Positions 49,987 through 60,736 of a DNA stretch of 64,000 nucleotides are shown here, piece after piece. The stretch lies in NCBI GenBank assembly GCA_028554795.2, contig JAPYKE020000263.1, positions 1,178,001-1,242,000 of the forward strand, in the 5' to 3' direction. The DNA comes from Sinohyriopsis cumingii (lineage: Eukaryota; Mollusca; Bivalvia; Unionida; Unionidae). Within the stretch, counting starts at the first letter, position 1; every line of letters begins with the position of its first letter. The notes beneath the pieces are model-generated. The model saw only the letters and a program-made list of their open reading frames with translations, ran no database searches and had not been told where the DNA came from. The translations under genes and the position numbers were made by a program.

Positions 49987-50929
49987 CCTGTGCATTTATA
50001 GTACGTATCATTTGCAAAGCTGATAGAGGCAGGTACAATATATAATTAATAAAACAGGTTTGTGTGACAATTTCATGGGATACAATGTGCTTCATGACAT
50101 GTATTAATCAATGTATGGGAACACACTGAAGACTGATTATAAAACTGCATGAGTAGTTTATAAGTTAGTCGTTTTGTCTTCAATGAAGGTAATGAATGAG
50201 ATTAACCGATATGATGATAAGTCAAACAATCCTGAGGCACCCAGAGTTAAGACAGAAAATTTGATAGCCACTTTCTTGTGAACCACATCTCGCATATAGA
50301 TAACGAAATTATGCTGAATGCTACCTTAAAAGTACTACTTTGTACTTTTAACCTGTATTCTCGTGTATATGCCTTTCTGCTGATGAACTAAGATGTCCAG
50401 CATTCAAAACACTCGACATGCATATCACTGATCACCTACTGTAATAAGAGATAAGAAAGTAAAACTTCCATCAAGATTCAAACGCAGATCCAATAAAATA
50501 CAGCCAGGTACACAGTTGCATCATTTGTTTAGATTACGTATGATTTGGAAGAAAGAAGAGTACCTGGATTTTATCTGTCGGGTTTGTACCTTTTAAGCAT
50601 GGAAAAAGAAAAGGGGTCGGGTAAGAGATGCAGAACAGCAATAACGCAAGGGCATGCATAGTTTCGTAATTTTTGTGTAATAACAGGGCAGGATAAATTA
50701 TTTGGCATTTTGATACATGTCTGTCTTTGTATGTTTGAGACAATTTACATTTGACAATGATTTGAAACAGATACTATTCCGGTAGTGATATGTTAATACG
50801 TTAAGTACTAGCTTCTAAATTTAACCAATACTTCAAGAGGAGATATATAAATTTTGAACACGTGATAAGTGACGAAATCGATTATAGGAATGAAAATTAT
50901 GTCATCTAGCCAAGTGGGTAAATCAAAAC

Positions 50930-51110
50930 ATGAAGAAACAATACAGAACATGAGCATCGGTTGTTGGATACTGTTATATCTACAAAATGATCATTTGTTG
51001 TTGAGGGCATGGGTCCTGTTTCCGGGGAATATCTTGTGATATAACCACAGAATGAGCATTGATTATGGATTAATGGGTACTGGTACATCAACAAAATGAT
51101 CATATGCTGT
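50930..51110. repeat. imperfect two-copy direct repeat, ~115-bp period
   Basis: acagaacatgagcat...tactgttatatctacaaaatgatcat recurs as acagaatgagcat...tactggtacatcaacaaaatgatcat. The rest of 49,990-51,760 has nothing I can support. Confidence 0.55.
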
Positions 51111-51777
51111 CAGGTCTTTACATTCAAGTTAGCAGTAATCAGAAAATCCACATCGAGTAGTGCATAATACATTAGATAAAAGTATCCCTTGTGAAAACAT
51201 TATCTCAATTTAAGAAAGGATCATGCATATAAGTGAAAAACAATTTTATAAAATTATATCACTTGTTGAGACTTTTTTGAAATGCATATAATAAAAAATG
51301 ACTGAATGTATGAAGAACCACATAAACACATGTTAGGTTTAAATAAGGTGTCTTGTTCTACTATATTTGACATACAAACAAATAAGAATGTAGATATTTA
51401 GAACGTACAGTATGCTTAAATGCAGCACTTAATGAGTAATATTATGAAAATAATCACACAGGAATGAAATATCATACATATAAGAAACATTTAATAGGTA
51501 TATTTTATTTAATAGTCCATATTTTCTTATCCAGTGCACATGCATTACTATGGTGAAAAAAGCACACGCTGAAGTTTCCTTTGTGAAAATCAATCAATCA
51601 TTCAATCAACTGATATTTAGTTCTTCCTTTCTTTATTTTTCGTACTCTTGAATAAATATTTTCCATGCAAAAAATATGATAAAACGATTCGGATGACATA
51701 ATCCATATATAAGTCGATTCAGATTATACGATAAAACTAAGATTTTATGGTAATAAGGTATCGGCATTACGGAATTA

Positions 51778-52115
51778 CAATGATGTCCAAAAGACTAATT
51801 TACAAACTGGGCCAGTAAGTATTACAATGATGTCTAAAATGCTAAGGTACAGAATGGCCAGTAAGTATTTGGTTGAAAACCAAAATGCAGAGGTGTACAT
51901 TGGACAAGGAAGCATTATGATTATATCCAGAAGGCTAGTGTACAAATTTGACCAGTGAGTAGTAGAATGATGTCCAAATGTCTAAAGTACATGATAGGTC
52001 AATATGAATAAGGAAAATGTTCAAATGACTAAGGAACAGGTTGGGCCAGTACATATTCAAATGCTGACCAAAAAGGCTGTGGTAGAAATTGGGACAGTAA
52101 GTATTAGAATGATGT
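51778..52115. repeat. ~48-bp minisatellite with repeated gtaagtatt
   Basis: Six to seven diverged units of about 48 bp: gatgtccaaaagactaa, tacaaattggg, then ccagtaagtattagaat. One unit is interrupted near 51,870-51,920. Since 48 is a multiple of three, one frame yields a 16-residue protein repeat over the last units (VQMTKEQVGPVHIQ then MLTKKAVVEIGTVSIR), but it is not sustained across the array. Confidence 0.75.
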
Positions 52116-52189
52116 ATGACTTTAAGAAATATATCATTAGAAATTGTCTCATCAGTCAAATTATTGCAGGACGTCTTGAGATGAACCAC

Positions 52190-52315
52190 AGCGTCAGTCA
52201 GTCTTCAAGTACATACACTTCACACTGTCAGTCTATTCATACTGAAGGACATGCATGTTTTACACTGTCAGTCTGTCCATTTTCAAGTATATACACAAGC
52301 TTCACTCTGTGAGGC
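52190..52315. repeat. short direct repeats containing cactgtcagtct
   Basis: Three diverged units of about 42 bp with cactgtcagtct(g/a)t, ttca(a/t)... and catacac/tatacac, directly after the 48-bp minisatellite. From 52,316 to 54,694 I see no gene. Confidence 0.6.
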
Positions 52316-53577
52316 TGACACTCTTAACGTTTCAATGTATATCTATATTGGGTATTTAACTTTTGTTCATGATTACATATTGTAAGGGTTATATGTTAGC
52401 ATCATAATACAAAGCTGACTTTTTCCATGACATTATTGTAAGGTAATGATCATTTGTAAACAACATGTTTACTTGGATTTGTGTTCAGGGCATTGGTTTT
52501 TCCCTTGGAAAATCCTTGGTCTAGCTGACTTTTGTTACAAATTTCCATTAGAAATTACTTAAGCCAGGGCATTTTGTTATATCCTAAGTCAGGTGACAGT
52601 CTATATATCAAAGAAGATAGCACTAGTCATTCCCAGTTTTGGTTCAGCTTTAAAATCAGTGTTAATTGTATTCAGATATAATTTGAAAGGCATCATGTAC
52701 TAAATAATTATCCATTTTCAATTACAAAGTGAACTGCAAAGTGCTCACTGATATTTGGATTAATTCACTGCTTTGGGAATGAATTCAAAGACATTTTTGA
52801 ATATATCATAGTCATACATCGAGAATATTTCTACATTAGCTCATCCAAGACTAATGGAACATCAAAAAATTTAGTACTGGAATTCATTTCAACACTCTGT
52901 ACTTTTGGAATTGTGATAACACTTTTAGGACTATTTGGGATTTGATACATGCTACTGAAGTTTGTTTTAAATTTTCACTTTGTGTTCTAGTAAAATAAAA
53001 TATTTGTTGAACTTTACTAAACATCTTCGATTTTGCTTTGTTGTTACTTAGTTTAAGACCATAAAATCGTAACAATGTCCATGGTAGTTATCTATGTACA
53101 TATACATGCTCTTAGTAACAAGTAAACTTTTGTGGGACATTGTACTGTATTTCCTTTTTGTATACTGTACCTTACTGTACATGTATTTAAATTATCGAAG
53201 TTTCGATATACAGTAAATCAGTTTCATATGCATTCAGATTTGTAAATTTTAACAAGGGAATTATCACAGAGGCTGCTAATCATTGCAACATGACATCTGG
53301 CCTCTGTTTGGCTAACATTATTATACAAATATTATTAGGATTAACAAGACTAGCAAAATGTTTAATTGCACTAACAATTTATGACGAAGTCTTTCAAATA
53401 CTGAATCAAGTCATACCCTTTAGCTGCAAAAATGTACATGTCACTTCTTTGTATACACTGGATTTGATAATTATTTTTTTTTATAATGTAAAAGACAGAC
53501 ATTGGTATGAACAGGTCTTTGGAATAAAAGAAAAGCAGAATTTTCACAGAAAACATAATCTGACTTGGTGATCATTT

Positions 53578-53610
53578 GACTATATACTTGAAAAGTCAAA
53601 GTATATAGTC
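53578..53610. other. perfect 12-bp inverted repeat (hairpin)
   Basis: gactatatactt at 53,578-53,589 and aagtatatagtc at 53,599-53,610 are exact reverse complements around a 9-nt loop. There is no T-run or gene end beside it; significance unknown. Confidence 0.6.
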
Positions 53611-54694
53611 TTATATTAAGAGATTGCCAATTCCTGGTTGTGGATTTTATACTTATTTTTATGTAGTGTAACTGTACTTTAATACAGCCAGAAAATGTAA
53701 TTGCGTCAACCAGGGAATGTGTGGACACTTACTTGTATGTAGTCTGACTGTACTTAAATACATACTAATTAAGGAAAAAAGATACTACAACTTATTGCTA
53801 TACTGCTTACAAGGCCCATAACTTTAGTGCAAGGCCCAGAACTCCTCTACCAATGTGCTTTCAACCCCATCTGTCTTCATGGAAGTGAATTTCTTCTTAA
53901 GAGGGATGAATGGTACAACACTTGACTGTTTAGTGCAGGTAAGCTCTCAGTTCCAGTCTAAGACCCAATTTGTTTTCTTCGTATCTAAAATATGACAGAT
54001 AACAAGTTAGTGTTATCTTCATTAACTGGAAATGAAAAATAATGCAAGACAATTCAAAGAAAAACAAAGGGTAGATTGATAAAAAATAATAATAACATTA
54101 CAAGTAGGCAAATACATATACTATATGATATAGTACCATAACACGATATGCATACATACACATATAGTAACATAACATGACATGTATCCATATATATGAT
54201 ATTTTCACAGAATGTATGTAAATACACAATCTGGAGTCTGACAGTCATAATCTCACATCTAAATTGTAATTTCTGACTGATCCGCGATTAATCACTCCTG
54301 TACAATGTTGTAAAATCATGTACGACCTAGTGACGTAATTACATAGCTTACGCAATTTTTTTTAAAAAGTTAAAATAATTCGTAACAAAATTGCTTAAAG
54401 CAATGTATACACCCAAAATATGTAAATAAGCGTGTATTCGGTGTGTTTCGGTGTATTTCTGTTTTTTACCGTATTTAGTGGTTTCTAGCCGCCGGCTCCA
54501 TCGCGCTGAAACAAAAATCAGCCTGAATTAATCTAAAGTACTCTATCTTTAGCAGCTGTTAATATAGGGAAAAATAATTTTGCCAGACTAGAAAATACCA
54601 GCATCTGACAGTGCAATGGATGAGGTATCAAATATATAAAATGTAAAAAAATGTTATCGACTCTGTTCTTTACAAATTTAACTGTGAATTTCAG

Positions 54695-54819
54695 GAAGTG
54701 AAAGTGACCAAGTGGAGCTAGCAGTTTTTAGAAAGATGCACATCTGGAGTAAGGCCAAGCCGTATACTCTACAACCCACATTACATTCATCAATCATACA
54801 TCAAAATAAAGAGAATTAA
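54695..54819 (+). CDS. candidate terminal exon, phase 1
   Basis: Acceptor actgtgaatttcag, then in phase 1 an open frame of 40 codons (SESDQVELAVFRKMHIWSKA at the start) to a TAA at 54,817. Phase 0 hits a stop after eight codons, so phase 1 is needed, matching the phase-1 ends of the upstream candidate exons (21,728). It is the first plausible + strand exon beyond the microexon array. Unrecognised; no clear poly(A) signal follows closely. From 54,820 to 56,840 nothing else is supported. Confidence 0.35.
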
Positions 54820-56843
54820 AGGTTCTTTGAAAAATACTATGCAAAATATGAAACTGTTGAGCGCCACAATAGGAGACAGGACTACCTTATTGCGAATTAC
54901 CCGGATGTTCGGGACAAATAACTCGGTATATGCAAAAGGAATGATGCAAATTTTCTTGAACTTTTATTTCTGTTCTCTTTTTATGCTTTTAAAGCATAAA
55001 ATCATTAGATTATAATAATAACTGACATTCATGGAATCTATTGTATAGGTGGATAATATTGGCAGCTTGCGCACGTTTTCAACAAGTTTTCTTACTTTCA
55101 TCAAGTGATGTTATTGACATTAAAATGATATAAATGAAAATACTGAAACAATAAAAATAAGAGTAAAGCATACTGTCTTAGTTTTTAGTACATGTTAAAG
55201 AAAATAAATTGGATTCACAATAATTTTGACATCTTGTCATTATACACTTGATAACACATTTATATAGTTAATTGGAATAAGAAGTAGTTGCAATGCCGGA
55301 TTAAACTCTGTGGAGACCATTAAGCCCTTAGGCAGTCAAAATCTTGGTGTCCCCCTCGCAAATAATCTCCTGAAGTGTGATAAAGGAGAAACCTGCCAGT
55401 TATTAAATATTCATATATTCAGATATGCAAATGTCCCGCTAGAAACGATGGTTTTGATTGGTTGTACTATACATTCTCTTGGAAACAATCCCATAAACCG
55501 ACAATTCTACTTCCTGCTTCCTCTTGAATAAAAATTCGTGCGGACACCTTTCAGATTTGAGCAATAACGATTATTAATTGCTGCAAATTAGTTACCATTT
55601 TTTCATTTATATATATTCAAAAATTATCAGACATATAGGTAATTATAACTGCTGACGCTTTGATTTATTTGAGAGTTTATCTTAGTGTGCAAATTTAACA
55701 AACTAATTTGTATAGACCATAGTCACGTTACCAATTGCCAGACCAATTTGAATTTTTGTTTCAGTCTTTTATCAATTTGACTTTATTTTCTCTTTTTCTG
55801 AATGTTAAAAAATTTATTTTATATTGTACTTACATTGCTAAGTTTTTAGTTCATTTATATGTCTTAGCGTTTAAGTTTATAACTTCGTAGGTAAGAAGTT
55901 GAGCTTGCTTATTCGCATACTACTTTAGTCTGACTATTCAACCCCCTACCGATTTCAATAACGAAAACGTTTAATGTGATAAAAAGTGCACAGAACTAAG
56001 TCAACTGAATCATTGATTTATAATTTCTAACCTGACTGTGACCAGAATGGCACTAATGCTGGCATTCCCTGCACCCTTTCGTGCTTAACGGACTTTCCAT
56101 ACTAACTCGGAGCCATATTTTTCTTCACTATAGGCAAGTTTATTTCCATCAGACAACATAATGACGTAGTTCATCCTGTTCAGCAAAAATTACGTTGATT
56201 GTTTGGAATTATATCCCTTTGCGCACATTGAGATAGAAATTAAACCGCTTGTTAAATCCACGTGAAATGTAAATTTGTTGTCATTATTTTTCTTTGGTTC
56301 ATTCGACATTGTAAATATCGGAAAGCATACAACTTATGTATGTACCTATGTAGCCGTGACACACCCATTTGATGAAAATGGACTTGTCCACGAACTGGAA
56401 ATGGATGCGAGCATGTCCATCTATTACGTTGAAAACTTCCTTTAAGCATGAAACGCACAGATGGTCACGGTGTTAGTGTCACTCTACTGACACTCAGGTT
56501 AGGAAATATAAATCAATGAATGAATTGACTAAGTTCCTTGCACTTTTTATCACATTAAAAGTTTCCATTTTTTTAAATCGGTAGAGGGGTACAAACAAAC
56601 GGGTTAGTATCGTCAGACTATAGTTAAGGTATTATTAGAACTGCTAGCGTAAAGAATATACTAGAAAGTATATTCATTTGATAAGTGTTGACACGTTTGT
56701 ACCCCAAGATAGTAGTTTGTTTTCTGAAGTGTTTATGATTATCTTCCATTTCTATTACACTTGATATAGGGTGAAAAGGTCATATAATTTCATGTTTATG
56801 TCATTTCATATTCATTATATATTTTACATAGCTGCTGCATATT

Positions 56844-57066
56844 TGCCAGAATGTCCAGGATCATTTTCATTGCAGGTGATTCAGATATGAAGCAGCTCGG
56901 TGGTCTTCTAAATCTTCCCAACTTATTCCTGTTGTGCATTGCTGGTGCAAAATTGGTTGGAGATATCATCAATCTTAAATCCAATGGGTTAGATGTTGTC
57001 CTCCGAGCCTACAACCCTGACCTGCTGATTCTTCACATAGGTTCCGTGATGTTGGAAAAGATGTGA
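56844..57066 (+). CDS. small ORF, possibly a mobile-element SGNH-like fragment
   Basis: After a catatttgccag acceptor-like site an ATG opens 71 codons: MSRIIFIAGDSDMKQLGG, then LPNLFLLCIAGAKLVGDI and PDLLILHIGSVMLEKM. A GDS motif after a hydrophobic strand, and a PDLLILHIG strand, resemble the first and later blocks of SGNH-type hydrolase domains found in some invertebrate mobile elements. The usual Asn-Asp after HIG is absent (SV instead), so it would be inactive. The call is tentative. Sequence 57,067-57,438 is unassigned. Confidence 0.3.
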
Positions 57067-57438
57067 ACATATTTACAAGGTATTTTTGCTTACCAATTTT
57101 ACTTTTTTTTAAAAAAAAATTGTTATTATTTGTGCCCGATAGTTGCAGCAGAACTATTAAACATTTGTATTGTATATTTAATTTATTATATTGATCTTAC
57201 AGAGTAGAACTGGCTAGTGATGAATTCTAAATATCATCTCTAAATAGAATAAGACCAGCATAATTTTCAAGAATATTTTTGCATGTTAAGCATCGATATT
57301 GACTAGTCATCCTACAGTCTAAGACATTGACCCTAGTATTTATGTTTTGGTGTCACCTATCGGCATAATGAAAAGATAGATTTCAGAAATATCTCACACT
57401 TTTTGCAGCCCATCTCGACGCTTTCCTACAAATTAAAA

Positions 57439-58155
57439 TCATAATGTAACTACGAGCTGATTTAATATTTCAATATATTTGATGATTTCACTACGTGGTG
57501 ATGACAAATCAAAAATCTGTTCTTGGAAATTGTGCCGTAGTAGCTGTATATGTATTGTATGTTCTCGATTAATTTCTTTAAAATATTCAATAATTTGATT
57601 TAGTTTAATAAATATAACTTTTCTCAATTCTTTTTCGGGAGATAGCTCAATAAACACCCATTGAATATCGTCTTTATTTCTAAAGATAAATTCATTGCCT
57701 AACTTTTCATTTATTATTTCAAGTAATAGTTGTTTGCATGATGGATTAACATCGTGGTATGATCGTTTGTCTGTGAAATAATCAGACCTTTTCGGTTCTG
57801 GTGGTATCGGTGGTGTCGGTGGCTGAATTTCAGGCCATCCTAACACTGTTCTGATCGAACTGTGATATATATCCACGGCGTAATTGGGAGAATTTATCTC
57901 GATGACCGAAGACAGCGTTGGTTCATGAGCTGTTAGTGCTATCTTGGATTCTTTTCCTGTGATATTTTTTATTCGACTTTGTAATTGCTCATTGATTTCT
58001 TCGATTTAATAACTACCGGTTGGTATTCCAACAACGTTCCAGTCGGGTGTACCATCTTGTTTATTTTTATTTGAAAACACAAACGAATTATTTGCTGGTA
58101 ATCCACCAAAATGATTTTGATCTGATATTTGGCCAACTATGATATACTCGTAATT
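57439..58155 (-). pseudogene. Polinton capsid-associated protein (IPTGSY type), one stop
   Basis: One - strand frame is open over about 235 codons except for a single TAA at 58,007-58,009, directly after VGIPTGSY. The N-terminal part has FGGLPANNSFVFSNKNK; the centre has SVIEINSPNYAVDIYHSS then VLGWPEIQPPTPPIPPEP, a proline-rich linker; the C-terminal part is a helical domain rich in Glu and Lys. An IPTG-Y-x-IEEIN motif followed by a beta-rich segment is a recurrent feature of invertebrate Polinton structural genes in my memory of the family; its exact role is not known to me. It is one of the best preserved genes of the block and last in the transcriptional order. Confidence 0.5.
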
Positions 58156-58182
58156 GTGCTAGCGCGATCTCAGGATTCAGGA

Positions 58183-58610
58183 TTAATCTAGCTCACAGCT
58201 ATCATCGTAGTCTTTGGAGCAGTTGTATTTGTCACGAACTGTTGAAGTAGCTCTCCTGACGTTGTCAGTGATGTCATTATTTAATATATTTGTACCGTTA
58301 ATACCAGTGTAGTTGTATATTTTAATCATCTCTGAAAAGTCGAAATCAGATATAATTCCATCACTGAGACTTGCTGATAACAACGAAGATAACTTCGAGT
58401 TTGTTGTTTTCGCTGTATGTAATTTTATCGGATAACTTTTCATTCGTGCAAGTACATAATTTTTTGCAATAATATTGAAAACACCAGCAATTGTTGTTAT
58501 AATTGAAATACAGATTGTCACAGCTACTGATGCAATCATTGTCATTGCAGATAATAACACACCGGTTTCAGGAACAACAGGGGGTGCTGAATAAACAATT
58601 ACGTCAACGA
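58183..58610 (-). pseudogene. Polinton membrane-associated protein
   Basis: A frame of about 140 codons, with an Ala/Pro stretch (YSAPPVVPETGVLLSAM), a hydrophobic transmembrane-like segment (about MIASVAVTICISIITTIAG), a basic HTAKTTNSKL region and an acidic SLSDGIISDFDFSEMIKIY segment. The arrangement (hydrophobic segment, then a small-residue/LS-rich helix and an 'IS-D-F' acidic motif) recurs in Polinton-associated proteins. No start ATG is in frame near the upstream border, so the 5' end is uncertain. Its neighbours are structural genes on the same strand. Confidence 0.4.
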
Positions 58611-58653
58611 TAACTAGTCATCGTCGATATTTTTTAATTTTTATCGTGTATTT

Positions 58654-58752
58654 TTAGATGATATTTTTCAGCGATGTTTGCCATTCACGTGCTTGATTGT
58701 ACCTGTAATGTTGCGATGCAACATCATTTTGAACGTCGATTAAGGTACTCAT
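58654..58752 (-). CDS. small ORF, 32 aa, in the Polinton structural block
   Basis: An intact frame from ATG (58,752) to TAA encoding MSTLIDVQNDVASQHYRYNQ and a further twelve residues ending SLKNII. It starts just 6 bp beyond the stop of the fibre-like gene on the same strand, as expected for compact viral-type packing. Unrecognised. Confidence 0.4.
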   Translation of the reverse strand: MSTLIDVQNDVASQHYRYNQAREWQTSLKNII

Positions 58753-58758
58753 TATATT

Positions 58759-59781
58759 TTACGCAGTAAACAATTGAGGTGTTTCAGCTACAAATTCCAA
58801 ACACCACCAATAAGATGTTGCGATTGAGTTCTTATCAGCTGCTTCCAGAATAAATTCTTCTTCGGTTCCTTTATTTAATATGATAGTCACAACCCCGGAA
58901 AACGTGTCGGTGGAATGTCGCCATGGATACTTTGTAAATATTTAAAATTTTGCAGCACTGAACACAGACAGCCTATACACATCATTAACTGTTGAGGTAT
59001 ATTTGATAGTTTTATTCTGCTGTGACCATGTTTCGAATCCAGATGATACTGTGTATACGATGTTGATAATATGCCAGGGAGTTATTCCGTGTGGAATTTT
59101 AATCAAATTAATTTTATTAAAGATCTCGGGAATTTCCCTTACGATATCTTGCTGTGCTTGTTTGATCATATCAATATTCGTCTTGATACCGGAGAGTTTT
59201 GTGTGAACGGTGAGCGGATTGCCGAAAACATCCTCTGCGGTTTCACTAATTTTTCTAAAAATTTCTACTTAGATTTATAAACGCGTTTACGTGAACATCA
59301 TACTCGGCCCGCAACGTGGATAGTTTACCATCTACAGTGTTGTAGTTAACGTCAACATATCTTTTGTTGCTGCGTCTTCGTCGGATGTTGGATCTCTTAA
59401 AACAACTATCTTGTTTCCGTTCATGCTGAGTACACCTGTTATTGTGTCACCGGTATTTTTTTAGTTATTAGCAACACGTTTTGCAATTTCATCTCTGATG
59501 GTTGTAAAGGATATACTTGAGCCTTTGATTTTTCCGCTATGAGTGAACACAGGGATGTTACCCGGAATAGCCCCAATAACCCTATGAACTATTTCATGCC
59601 ATTTGATATCGCTCATTAGTTTTCCGTATCGGTCTTGAAAAATAACAACCTCATCTGGGTCTATCCCGTAGAGAGTCAAAAGATTATCAATCTCATCTTT
59701 GGTCGCATATTTTGATAAATCCACATCGCCACGTTTTTTACTTTTACTCGTACTGAGAGATCTTCCGTAAATATCAACCAT
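58759..59781 (-). pseudogene. fibre-like structural protein, stops and frameshifts
   Basis: Read from the ATG at 59,781: a basic N-terminus (MVDIYGRSLSTSKSKKRGDV), LSKYATKDEIDNLL, then SDIKWHEIVHRVIG and FTHSGKIKGSSISF. After a stop at 59,461-59,463 comes GDTITGVLSMNGNKIVVL with RDPTSDEDAATK and a YVDVN end, the pattern of repeated segments in phage and viral tail-fibre-like proteins. At least two frame changes follow (about 59,285-59,370), then a helical segment, a stop at 58,942-58,944 and a beta-rich C-terminal domain with YPWRHSTDTFSGVVTI to the TAA at 58,759. It presumably attached the particle to cells. Its ATG overlaps the stop region of the protease gene. The fibre call is by motif only. 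Confidence 0.5.
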
Positions 59782-60197
59782 TATTCTTCAGGGGTTTGTT
59801 TAGTTTATCCGTGGTATAATCGTGCAAGACTTTGTGAGGAGGTTCGGTTGATTTTAATAACGCGTCAAGATCATTAATTAATTCACGGCAACATATTGGT
59901 GGATCAGTTAATGTTTGTGTTTGTAGCGTTGAGTACCAGACTGGAATTCGAGGAGTACATCGTACTCTATGTAAGTATTTTAGAAATTCAAGCTCGGTGC
60001 TAACCCATACGAATCGAAATAAACAATTCCACGTGGATGTATCGCGTAAGCAACCCAGTGACCATCGCTGTTATCGAGATTAATAATTCCAGTTTCTGGA
60101 TTATTCAGTTCACGCGGTAACTGCTCTCTCATAAATACACCTCTGAATTTTTTATATTCAATTGTTTAGCGGCATCGAGTAAATCAAAATTCGACAT
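59774..60197 (-). pseudogene. adenain-like cysteine protease (Polinton PRO), frameshifted
   Basis: From ATG at 60,197 the frame encodes MSNFDLLDAAKQLNIKNFRG, then SDGHWVAYAIHPRG and VYFDSYGLAPS. A 1-nt shift near 59,990 moves the rest, with LEFLKYLHRVRCTPRIPVWY and a final Gln...CCREL segment, into another frame. The His of GHW, the Asp of YFDS, a later Gln and a Cys are in the order of the catalytic residues of the adenovirus-type maturation protease (C5/Ulp1-like). Length (about 140 residues) is short for the family. Such proteases cleave capsid precursors and are a hallmark gene of Polintons. The stop overlaps the start of the fibre-like gene. Confidence 0.65.
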
Positions 60198-60217
60198 CGG
60201 TAAGACACTCTGTGTTA

Positions 60218-60701
60218 TCAACGACGTTTGGGGTACCATGAGAGTGGAGTTCCTGGTAGTCTTAGACCCTTTCCGTACCACGAAGGCGGAGTTCCCGGTA
60301 ATCTTAAACCAGATCCCTTTTTTATATCCTTTTCCTGCTGATTTTTTAATGCCATTCCAGCAGCTGTTCCAACAGCACCTAACGCAACTGCTTTTGCTAC
60401 GTATGGAGCATGAGCAGCTATTAACGCTGGTATTGCTCCAAGAAGTGGGAAGATACCAACTGTTTTAACCATATCTTTAATGTCACTCGGAGAAAGAACA
60501 AGTTGAGCTCCAGTTTTTTGATTTCAGTGCTTTATTGAAGTGTTTGATCTGATTTTTGGTTAGTGACAGTTTATTTGGGCCACCACTAGAAATCTAATCT
60601 TGTTTTAACGTTGTTTGTGTTCCACAGTATTTTGTTGAATTTGATTGAAGTTTCTTGACCTAACCTGGAGTCAGAGTTACGTTAACATGACTGTATGACA
60701 T
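60218..60701 (-). pseudogene. pVI/pX-like minor capsid protein, with stops
   Basis: From ATG at 60,701: MSYSHVNVTLTPG, a stop, a segment rich in Thr/Lys, a second stop, then LSLTKNQIKHFNKAL. After a 1-nt shift comes a LSPSDIKDMVKTVG segment leading into a hydrophobic helix (FPLLGAIPALIAAHAPYV) and a Gly/Ala-rich region. It ends with a Gly-Leu-Arg-Leu-Pro-Gly-Thr-Pro segment present twice (GLRLPGTPPSWYG; GLRLPGTPLSWYP) and a basic tail. The 'LTK-Q-I...K' pair followed by an amphipathic hydrophobic helix and a Gly-rich basic end is characteristic of a Polinton protein compared with adenovirus pVI/pX. Role inferred by analogy only: membrane-active or core-associated minor capsid protein. Confidence 0.6.
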
Positions 60702-60736
60702 TTTATGATAAATACTTGTGTTTCTAAATAACACGA

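Noticed and set aside
51814-52110. Additional microexons in the 48-bp minisatellite
   Set aside because: gtaagtatt recurs, but no AG lies three bases upstream and units are too short to hold introns.
53290-53571. 93-codon frame
   Set aside because: No recognisable motif and no clear splice signals; a frame of this length can arise by chance in AT-rich sequence. Left unannotated.
55310-55531. 73-codon frame
   Set aside because: No motif, no splice signals, not conserved in any neighbouring repeat.
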